Positions 57,615-64,000 of a stretch of 64,000 bases of DNA are shown piece after piece; the stretch's first letter is position 1; each line of letters begins with the position of its first letter. Below the pieces are notes generated by a model, which saw only the letters and a list, made by a program, of their open reading frames with translations, did not search any database and was not told where the DNA came from. The stretch comes from Paraburkholderia rhizosphaerae (GTDB lineage: Bacteria > Pseudomonadota > Gammaproteobacteria > Burkholderiales > Burkholderiaceae): NCBI RefSeq assembly GCF_004366595.1, contig NZ_SORE01000010.1:124001-188000 (forward strand), in the 5' to 3' direction. The position numbers were made by a program, and so were the translations under genes.

Positions 57615-59515
57615 CACGCGCGCGCGCGATGCCGCTTCACACCGCGCGCGCGTTCGCGCGCGCGGGCGTGCTGCTGCTCATCGTGGTAACCGGAATCGAA
57701 GGCTGCGCCGCGCAGACGGATAATGCGGCGCGGCAGACCGCACAGCAGACCGCTCAGCCCACCACCACACAACCAATCACACAGCCAATCACACAGCCAA
57801 TCACACAGCCAACCGCACAAGCGGCGTCTGACACGACGTCGTTGCGCTGCGCCGAACTGACCGGCGTGCTCCTGCCGCCGAAAACCATCGCGTTGCCGAC
57901 CAATGGCGTGCGTATCGATTCCGCGGCGTTGATTCCGGCGAGCGCCGCCGGTAACGAAGCAGGCGACTATTGCCGGATCACCGGCAGCATCAAGGGGCTG
58001 AAGGCCGGCACGTCCGACATCCGCTTCGATCTGAATCTCCCGCGGAACTGGAATGGCCGCGCGCTGCAACTCGGCGGCGGCGGATACAACGGCGTGGTGG
58101 TGAGTGGCCTCGGCACGATGCCGTTCTCGCCGGAGCATGCGCCGCTCGCGGAAGGCTATGCGACCTTCGGCGACGATTCGGGGCACGTCGGCAATTCATC
58201 GATGGCGGCGTTCGGACTGAACGACGAAGCGGTGATCAACTTCGGCTACGCGCATCTGAAGAAAACCCGGGATGCCGCGGTCGAACTGATCACGCGCGCG
58301 TATGGCCGCAAGCCCGACAAGGTCTACTTTGCCGGCGGCTCGACCGGCGGCCGCGAGGGCTACACGGTGATGCAGCGCTTTGCGGACGACTACGATGGCG
58401 TGATCGCCGATTCGCCAGCGCTTAACTTCACCGGCGTGCGGCTGATTGGCGTGAAGATCGGCGAAGCCGAATACCGGACGCCAGGCGGCTACGTACCGCC
58501 GATGCTGCTCGAACGCGTGTATCAGCGCTCGCTTGCGGTATGCGACAAGCTCGATGGCGCAGCGGACGGCATCGTCAGCGATGTGCGCGCATGCCGCAAA
58601 CGCGAAGCCGAAGTGATCGACGCGTTACGCTGCCCGCCGCGCGCGCAGCCGAACCGTCACGCGAACCTGCATACCTCGCGCGATAACGCAGACGGCAGCG
58701 CACCAGGCAACTCACCGCGCGCCGCACACGACGCACACGACGCACACGACGCACACGACGCACACGACGCACACGACGCACACGACGACTCATGCCTCAC
58801 CAATACGCAACTCGCGACCCTCTTCGTGTTACGCGACGGCTTGACGCTCCCGTACGAGCTCGCATGGAACGTCGGCGGCTACCATGGCTATAACGTATTC
58901 GAAGGCACGCGTCTGACTGGCGGGCTCGGACTCGGGCACGAGCCCGAGCGCGGGCCGGCGCCGACCTTCGCGACCAACGGTTACCTGTTCACGCAAGGCG
59001 ACGGCTATCTGCGTTACTTCATCGCGCAGGACGCGTCGTTCGATTCGCTCGGCTTCGACGTGCAGCATCCGGGCCGCTACGAATCGCAACTCGTCGAACT
59101 GTCGGAGACGATCGGCGCGATGAATCCGGACCTGACGCGCTATATCGGGCGCGGCGGCAAGCTGATCACGTTGCAAGGACTCGCCGACGAAGTGATCAGC
59201 CCGAACCAGACAATCGCATACCGCGATGCGCTCGTCGCGCGTTACGGACAGGCGCGTGTCGACTCGTTCATGCGGCTCTACATGGTGCCAGGCTATCAGC
59301 ATGGCAGCGGCGTCTTCGTGCCGTCGGTCGATCTGCTCACCGCGCTCGACAACTGGGTCACGCATGGCGTGTCACCGGAAACGCTGATGGCCACCGATAT
59401 CGCCGCGGCCACCAATGGCCGCACGCGGCCGCTGTGCCGGTACCCGTTGTACCCACGCTATCTCGGCAAGGGCGACATGAATCGCGCGAGCAGCTTCGTC
59501 TGCGCGCAGCCCTGA
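57611..59515 (+). CDS. Tannase/feruloyl esterase family protein with microsatellites
   Basis: A 634-residue exported hydrolase. A signal segment (ARAGVLLLIVVTGIEGC) is followed by a repetitive linker (TQPI four times) and the tannase domain. The catalytic triad is visible: Ser in FAGGSTGGREGY, Asp in QGLADEVISP and His in VPGYQHGSGVF, with the Cys partners typical of the family (SDVRACRKREAEV; RTRPLCRYPLY). The lid region carries an insert of (AHD)n. The GTG start at 57611 has AAGGAG 7 nt upstream and overlaps the OpgC stop; an ATG at 57629 is an alternative. The inferred substrates are aromatic esters such as gallate or ferulate. Confidence 0.85.
   Translation: MTRARAMPLHTARAFARAGVLLLIVVTGIEGCAAQTDNAARQTAQQTAQPTTTQPITQPITQPITQPTAQAASDTTSLRCAELTGVLLPPKTIALPTNGVRIDSAALIPASAAGNEAGDYCRITGSIKGLKAGTSDIRFDLNLPRNWNGRALQLGGGGYNGVVVSGLGTMPFSPEHAPLAEGYATFGDDSGHVGNSSMAAFGLNDEAVINFGYAHLKKTRDAAVELITRAYGRKPDKVYFAGGSTGGREGYTVMQRFADDYDGVIADSPALNFTGVRLIGVKIGEAEYRTPGGYVPPMLLERVYQRSLAVCDKLDGAADGIVSDVRACRKREAEVIDALRCPPRAQPNRHANLHTSRDNADGSAPGNSPRAAHDAHDAHDAHDAHDAHDAHDDSCLTNTQLATLFVLRDGLTLPYELAWNVGGYHGYNVFEGTRLTGGLGLGHEPERGPAPTFATNGYLFTQGDGYLRYFIAQDASFDSLGFDVQHPGRYESQLVELSETIGAMNPDLTRYIGRGGKLITLQGLADEVISPNQTIAYRDALVARYGQARVDSFMRLYMVPGYQHGSGVFVPSVDLLTALDNWVTHGVSPETLMATDIAAATNGRTRPLCRYPLYPRYLGKGDMNRASSFVCAQP
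57767..57814. repeat. 12-bp coding tandem repeat (TQPI) in the esterase
   Basis: Four head-to-tail copies of ACACAGCCAATC, the first and last with one change each, encode the TQPI linker right after the signal peptide. A period of 12 keeps the frame. Confidence 0.93.
58724..58786. repeat. 9-bp coding tandem repeat (AHD)7 in the esterase
   Basis: Seven identical copies of GCACACGAC encode (AHD)7 inside the tannase domain, in a loop between a Cys-containing segment and the sequence SCLTNTQLATLF. Copy-number change would not break the frame. Confidence 0.97.
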
Positions 59516-59701
59516 TTCCGCCGCCTTCAATTTGCCCGCGATTCGCGGCTCACCTGTACTATTGGTTGCTCACACAATCGGTTCATCGAAACGCCGCCAC
59601 CGTTGCGCGGACTCGGTAACGATTGCCCATAGGGTGCGCGCAAACGATTTGCGCGAAAGTAAATCAAGCAATACTTACTTGTTGTCCTTCCCGGAGAGTC
59701 C

Positions 59702-60568
59702 ATGAACAAACCGAAAGGCGGCGCTCTAGTCGAGGTGCTGACGCAGCAACGCGATACCTTATTGAGCGACTGGCTGAATCAGCATTTGTCGATTGCACTG
59801 CGCCGAGGCTTGACGACCGAAGCAGAAATGTCGGATCAGTTCCGCAATTTCCTGAACGTGTTTGTCGACACGTTGACGAACGCGGAGACGTTCGACGCGA
59901 GCCGCCCCGAGTGGGAGCCAGTGCGTACGTTTCTCGCGGACATGTCCGGGCTTCGCGCGCGGCAAGGCTTTACGCCGGTGGAAACCGCGACCTTCGTGTT
60001 TTCGCTGAAGGCGCCGCTTTACGCGCGGCTGCGCCACGCGTTGAACGACAATCCCGCGGCGCTCGCCGAAACCAGCTGGGCCGTGAATCTGCTGCTCGAC
60101 GCGCTCGGCCTCTACACGACCGAAGTGTTCCAGCGCAGCCGCGAGTCGATCATCCTGCGCCAGAGAGAAGAACTGCTCGAACTGTCGACGCCGGTCGTGC
60201 AACTGTGGGAAGACATTCTTGCGCTGCCGCTGATCGGCACGCTCGATTCCGCGCGCACGCAGGTAGTGATGGAAAGCCTGCTGCAGAAAATCGTCGACAC
60301 GGGCGCGTCGATTGCGATTATCGATATCACCGGCGTGCCGACGGTCGACACGCTCGTCGCGCAGCATCTGCTCAAGACGGTGGCTGCCGCGCGGCTGATG
60401 GGCGCCGATTGCATCATTAGCGGAATTCGCCCGCAGATTGCGCAGACCATCGTGCATCTGGGTGTCGATCTCACCAACGTGACGACCAAAGCGACGCTCG
60501 CCGATGCGTTTGTCGTTGCACTGCAACGTACCGGTTCGAGCGTCGCGGCAGTGCGCGGCGCGAACTGA
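59702..60568 (+). CDS. rsbR: RsbR-type stressosome protein (RsbRD-N and STAS domains)
   Basis: A 288-residue protein. Residues about 10-150 form an N-terminal helical RsbRD-like sensor domain (LLSDWLNQHLS, EMSDQFRNFLNVFVDTLTN). Residues 165-285 form a STAS domain with IIDITGVPTVDTLVAQHLL and ISGIRPQIAQTIVHLG. The two threonines phosphorylated by RsbT in Bacillus RsbR are kept: Thr217 (VDT) and Thr249 (AQT). It starts a compact five-gene module and follows a 186-bp gap with a CCGGAGAG ribosome binding site. Confidence 0.92.
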   Translation: MNKPKGGALVEVLTQQRDTLLSDWLNQHLSIALRRGLTTEAEMSDQFRNFLNVFVDTLTNAETFDASRPEWEPVRTFLADMSGLRARQGFTPVETATFVFSLKAPLYARLRHALNDNPAALAETSWAVNLLLDALGLYTTEVFQRSRESIILRQREELLELSTPVVQLWEDILALPLIGTLDSARTQVVMESLLQKIVDTGASIAIIDITGVPTVDTLVAQHLLKTVAAARLMGADCIISGIRPQIAQTIVHLGVDLTNVTTKATLADAFVVALQRTGSSVAAVRGAN

Positions 60569-60584
60569 GCCGAGGGGCGCTGCC

Positions 60585-60941
60585 ATGGACCGCATTCCGA
60601 TTTTGCGGATGGGCGACTGCCTGATCGTGTCGATTCAGGTGGATATGCACGATCGCCTCGCGCTTGCGCTGCAAGACGACCTGACCGCGCGCATTGTCAA
60701 AGATTCAGCGAAGGGCGTGCTGATCGACATCTCCGCGCTCGATATCGTCGATTCATTTATCGGCCGGATGATCAGTAACACAGCGGCGATGGCGACCGTG
60801 CTCGATGCGGAAACGGTCGTGGTCGGCATGCAGCCGTCGGTGGCGATCACGCTGGTCGAACTCGGCCTGACGCTGACCGGCGTACGCACCGCGCTCAATG
60901 TCGAGCGCGGCATGGCGCTGCTGCGGCAGCGCCGCCGTTGA
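60585..60941 (+). CDS. rsbS: RsbS-type STAS domain protein
   Basis: A 118-residue single STAS domain. It matches RsbS from the first residues (MDRIPILRMGDCLIVSIQVD), and the phosphorylation site Ser57 is kept in DIVDSFIGRM. It scaffolds the stressosome with RsbR and holds RsbT until phosphorylated. It starts 16 nt after the rsbR stop. A longer frame from 60504 overlaps rsbR and is rejected. Confidence 0.94.
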   Translation: MDRIPILRMGDCLIVSIQVDMHDRLALALQDDLTARIVKDSAKGVLIDISALDIVDSFIGRMISNTAAMATVLDAETVVVGMQPSVAITLVELGLTLTGVRTALNVERGMALLRQRRR

Positions 60942-60959
60942 TCTCGGATCGACCCGCTT

Positions 60960-61385
60960 ATGGATCCAACCGGCATCACGGTGACGTCGACGATGGAGAT
61001 CGGTGTGCGCTCGGACCAGGAAATTGTCCGGCTGCGGCAGATCGTTCGCGATCAGGCGATCGCGCAAGGCTTCTCGCTCGTCGATCAGACGAAGTTCGTC
61101 ACGGCCGCAAGCGAGCTGGCACGCAATACGCTGTTGTATGGCGGCGGCGGGGACGCGCATCTGAATGTGATCGTCAACGGCACGCGCAAAGGACTGAGGC
61201 TGACCTTTGTCGATCGCGGCGCTGGCATCGCGGATATCGAGCGCGCATTGCAGGACGGTTTTACAAGCGGTTCGGGGCTCGGCCTCGGACTCGGCGGCGC
61301 GCGCCGTCTGTCCGACGAGTTCGAGATTCAGTCTGAACCGGGTAAGGGCACCACGGTCACGATCACGAAATGGAAATATCGTTGA
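60960..61385 (+). CDS. rsbT: RsbT-type serine/threonine kinase
   Basis: A 141-residue GHKL-fold kinase. The N-box is AASELARNTLLYGGGG, G1 is VDRGAGIADIE, and G2 is GSGLGLGLGGARRLSDEF, all as in RsbT. In Bacillus it phosphorylates RsbR and RsbS under stress and is then released to activate a phosphatase. It starts 18 nt after rsbS and overlaps the next gene by 16 nt. Confidence 0.94.
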   Translation: MDPTGITVTSTMEIGVRSDQEIVRLRQIVRDQAIAQGFSLVDQTKFVTAASELARNTLLYGGGGDAHLNVIVNGTRKGLRLTFVDRGAGIADIERALQDGFTSGSGLGLGLGGARRLSDEFEIQSEPGKGTTVTITKWKYR

Positions 61386-62575
61386 ACGGTTTGCGAGGCA
61401 TGCATGCGTCGTTCGAGATTGCCGACGCGAGCAGTGTCGCGTTTGCGCGCCGCGGCGCGAGCGATGCGGCGCAAAGGTGCGCGTTGAGCGAAACCGACAT
61501 GGGTCGGCTGGCGCTGATCGTCACCGAGGCGGCCACCAATATCCTGAAGCATGCGCAGCACGGTGAGCTGCTGGTTCGGGAGCTGCCGCCATTGCCGGCG
61601 TCGCGCGATGGCGCCGCACCGCCAGGCGGCACTTGCGGTGTCGAAGTGCTGGCAATCGATCGCGGGCCCGGCATTGCAGATGTACACGCTGCATTCGACG
61701 ACGGCCGTTCAACGGCCGGTACGCCCGGCACCGGTCTCGGTGCGATCCGGCGGCTGTCGGAGCAGATGTCGATCTATTCGCAGCCGCAGTTGGGCACGAT
61801 TGTGCGCGCGACCGTGCGCGGCCACGCGCCGGGTGGGGCCGACACGCGCAGCGCGCCGCCGTCGGCGTCGGGCACCGATATCGGCGGAGTCTGCGTGCCG
61901 TATCCGGGCGAAATGGTGTGCGGCGACGCGTGGGGTGTCGAAGCCGATCAGCATGGGTTGACGGTAACAGTCGCCGATGGCCTCGGTCACGGACCGGACG
62001 CGCATGTGGCCGCCGCGGGCGCGGTGCACGCGGTGCATCGCCGCGCGGGCCGCTCGCCCGCGGCGCTGATGCAGTACGCACACGACGCGCTGCGCCCGAC
62101 GCGCGGCGCCGCAGTCGCGATTGCGCGCGTCGATCTCGCGCGCTCGCAGCTGTCGTTTGCGGGCACCGGCAATATTGCCGCATCGGTGTCGGGCGCGGGC
62201 CGCCCGGCGCTTGTCTCCGGCGCACGAGCGGGCACGATGCCACTCGTCGCCGCGCCGTCCCACAGCGAGCGCAGCCACTGGCAACTGACATCGCGCAACG
62301 GCATCGTCGGCCACACGATGCGCGATGCGCAGGAATTCGAAGTGCCGTGGACGCGCAATGCAATGCTGATCCTGCATTCCGATGGCATCGGCACGCGCTG
62401 GGACCTGGCTGCTTATCCCGGCCTGCATCTACAGCCCGCGGTGATGATCGCGGCGGTGCTATATCGTGACTTCGCGCGCCACCGCGACGATGCAACCGTG
62501 GTGGTGGTGAAAGCAGACCAGGGAGTACATTTCACGCATGGCAACGCAGATACTACGAATCCGCCTCGAGACTGA
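61370..62575 (+). CDS. Fused anti-sigma-type ATPase and SpoIIE/RsbX-like PP2C phosphatase
   Basis: A 401-residue two-domain protein. Residues 1-150 are a GHKL ATPase (TEAATNILKHAQHG; IDRGPGIADVHAAF; TGLGAIRRLSEQM), and 170-390 a SpoIIE/RsbX-type PP2C with metal-binding Asp residues in CGDAWGVE, VADGLGHGPDA, LHSDGIG and HRDDATVVVV. It lacks the N-terminal RsbT-binding domain of RsbU, so it may dephosphorylate RsbR/RsbS (RsbX-like) rather than an RsbV. It overlaps rsbT by 16 nt and the next gene by 38 nt. Confidence 0.88.
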   Translation: MEISLNGLRGMHASFEIADASSVAFARRGASDAAQRCALSETDMGRLALIVTEAATNILKHAQHGELLVRELPPLPASRDGAAPPGGTCGVEVLAIDRGPGIADVHAAFDDGRSTAGTPGTGLGAIRRLSEQMSIYSQPQLGTIVRATVRGHAPGGADTRSAPPSASGTDIGGVCVPYPGEMVCGDAWGVEADQHGLTVTVADGLGHGPDAHVAAAGAVHAVHRRAGRSPAALMQYAHDALRPTRGAAVAIARVDLARSQLSFAGTGNIAASVSGAGRPALVSGARAGTMPLVAAPSHSERSHWQLTSRNGIVGHTMRDAQEFEVPWTRNAMLILHSDGIGTRWDLAAYPGLHLQPAVMIAAVLYRDFARHRDDATVVVVKADQGVHFTHGNADTTNPPRD

Positions 62576-64000
62576 AGAGGACGTGGTGGCGGCGCGCCGC
62601 CGGGCGCGCGGCATCGCGGCCGGCTTCGGCTTTTCGCCGCTCGATCAGACGCGCATTGCGAGCGCGGTGTCCGAGATTGCGCGCAATGCGTTCGAGTATG
62701 CAAATGCAGGCGAAGTGATCTTCGCGATAGACGCGCATGCGAAGCCGCAGGTATTTCTGATCGATGTACGCGACCGCGGACCCGGCATTCGCGATCTGGA
62801 ATCGGTGCTCGACGGCACCTACCGGTCGCCGACCGGTATGGGCCGCGGCATTGCTGGCAGCCGGCGGCTGATGGATCGTTGCACGATCGAGTCTTCAGAG
62901 GCCGGTACGACGGTATCGATGGCGCGCGTGTTGCCGACGGAGCGCGACGAGATCGCGCCAGTCGGCATCGACGCGATCGTCAACGCATTGATGCAGGAGC
63001 CGGCGCGGCCGCGCGCGGCGGCGGCGCCATCCGACGCGGCGATGCGCGATTCGCTCGACGAAATGCAGGAGCAAAACCGCGAACTGCTGTCCACACTGAA
63101 CGAGCTGCGCGACCGCCAGGACGAGCTGACGCGGCTCACGCAGGAGCTCGAAGCGACCAACCGCGGCGTCGTTGCGCTCTACGCGGAACTCGACGAACGC
63201 GCCGACGAGCTGCGCCGCGCCGACACGCTGAAAACCCGCTTCCTGTCGAATATGAGCCATGAGTTGCGCACGCCGCTCAGTTCGATCCGCGCGCTGACGA
63301 ATCTGCTGCTCAACCGGCTCGACGGCGAGCTCAGTGGTGAACAGGAACGCCAGGTGCTACTGATTCGCAAGTCCGCGGAAGATCTCACCGAAATCGTCAA
63401 CGACCTGCTCGATCTGGCAAAGATCGAAGCCGGCAGAACCGACGTGTTGCCGACGTCGTTCAAGCCGTCCGGGCTCTTTGCGGCACTGCGCACGATGCTG
63501 ACGCCGCTGCTGGCCGATCCGGCGGTACGGCTGATTTTCGAGGAGACAGAAGGACTACCGGCGATCTTCACCGACGAAGCAAAGCTCACACAGATACTGC
63601 GTAATTTTGTCTCGAACGCGCTGAAATTTACCGAGCGCGGCGAGATCCGCGTCGGCGCGCGGCTCGAGCCGGACGGCGAGCACATCACGTTTACGGTCGC
63701 GGATACCGGCATCGGCATCGCGGAGGAGCACCAGCAAGTGATATTCGAAGAATTCGGGCAAGTGCAAAGTCATTTGCAACAGCGGGTGAAAGGCACCGGG
63801 CTCGGCTTGCCGCTGTGCCGCAAGCTCGCCGCGCTGCTCGGCGGGTACGTCGGCGTCGACAGCCGCTTCGGCGTCGGCTCGACCTTTTATGCGACGCTGC
63901 CGGTGCAACTCGTGCCGGTGGCCGACGCCGGCGAACTCGCTGGCGAGGACGCCGGGTTGCGCGTTGCAGAAGGGGCGCAAGTCGCGGCTCGCGGGGACCG
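62538..64000 (+). CDS. Sensor histidine kinase with an N-terminal RsbT-like ATPase domain (right end cut off)
   Basis: At least 487 residues, open to the window edge. Residues 1-130 are an RsbT/RsbW-like ATPase (SEIARNAFEYANAGE; VRDRGPGIRDLESVL; GMGRGIAGSRRLMD). A coiled coil fills about 170-230, then a HisKA domain with phosphoacceptor His241 (SNMSHELRTPLSS) and a second HATPase (ILRNFVSNALKF; ADTGIGIAEEH; TGLGLPLCRKL). A receiver domain may follow outside the window. Its ATG at 62538 lies inside the previous gene, so translation is coupled. It would link the stressosome to a two-component output instead of sigma B. Confidence 0.92.
   Translation, partial: MATQILRIRLETEEDVVAARRRARGIAAGFGFSPLDQTRIASAVSEIARNAFEYANAGEVIFAIDAHAKPQVFLIDVRDRGPGIRDLESVLDGTYRSPTGMGRGIAGSRRLMDRCTIESSEAGTTVSMARVLPTERDEIAPVGIDAIVNALMQEPARPRAAAAPSDAAMRDSLDEMQEQNRELLSTLNELRDRQDELTRLTQELEATNRGVVALYAELDERADELRRADTLKTRFLSNMSHELRTPLSSIRALTNLLLNRLDGELSGEQERQVLLIRKSAEDLTEIVNDLLDLAKIEAGRTDVLPTSFKPSGLFAALRTMLTPLLADPAVRLIFEETEGLPAIFTDEAKLTQILRNFVSNALKFTERGEIRVGARLEPDGEHITFTVADTGIGIAEEHQQVIFEEFGQVQSHLQQRVKGTGLGLPLCRKLAALLGGYVGVDSRFGVGSTFYATLPVQLVPVADAGELAGEDAGLRVAEGAQVAARGD

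Noticed and set aside
58724-58786. CRISPR or integron-type repeat
   Set aside because: The 9-bp units lie in frame inside a gene and have no spacers; they are a coding microsatellite.

Overview
The window is high-GC, densely coded DNA with short intergenic gaps. The gene families present (HigBA, DUF3185, HiPIP, an H-NS-like nucleoid protein, the rsmI/yraN/diaA/BON cluster, and a RsbRST stress-signalling module) point to a beta-proteobacterium of the Burkholderiaceae, most likely Paraburkholderia or a close relative. It reads as chromosomal DNA. I see no phage, insertion sequence, CRISPR array or replication origin. All functional calls come from reading motifs and synteny by eye; no database search was run.

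Left part (1-14.7 kb): a phytanoyl-CoA dioxygenase-like protein; a small DUF3185 membrane protein; an aldo/keto reductase with its own terminator; a tripartite RND efflux operon (inner-membrane pump, then membrane-fusion protein, then outer-membrane lipoprotein, minus strand); the SrkA stress kinase; a large exported DUF3857/transglutaminase protein; and a HigB-HigA type toxin-antitoxin pair.

14.7-28.7 kb: a seven-gene molybdenum hydroxylase operon of the cox type on the minus strand (small Fe-S, large Mo, FAD subunits, MoxR ATPase, VWA protein, CoxG, XdhC). The large subunit carries the AYRGAGR (form II) active-site loop, so it is not a true CO dehydrogenase. Three related hairpins lie upstream. 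Next come an amino-acid permease, a soluble histidine kinase/LuxR response-regulator pair, ferredoxin-NADP reductase and a LysE exporter.

28.8-44.5 kb: mixed metabolic and transport genes: an EEP hydrolase, an AAA+ ATPase, an LhgO-like FAD oxidoreductase, a Tat-exported HiPIP, an amidase, a dienelactone hydrolase, an orphan LivK-type binding protein, an MFS transporter, a HugZ/PNPOx-like protein, an H-NS protein, a CDF metal exporter, an Lrp regulator, a DEDD exonuclease and an MBL hydrolase.

44.5-49.7 kb: a strong -10 box followed by about 400 nt of highly foldable, apparently non-coding sequence, then rlpA. After it, rsmI and yraN diverge from overlapping start codons, and yraN-diaA-BON lipoprotein-cytochrome c run on, followed by tRNA-Ala(CGC). 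YraN has an unusual repetitive N-terminal extension.

49.8-64 kb: a retropepsin-like/PDZ lipoprotein; a PQQ alcohol dehydrogenase with the D-x-D motif linked to lanthanide dependence, followed by a di-heme cytochrome c and an exported ankyrin protein; a chemoreceptor; an OpgC-like membrane protein coupled to a tannase-family esterase with in-frame microsatellites; and finally a RsbR-RsbS-RsbT stressosome-type module with a fused ATPase/PP2C phosphatase and a hybrid-type sensor kinase that runs off the right edge. The rsb module and the D-x-D quinoprotein are the most interesting systems here.
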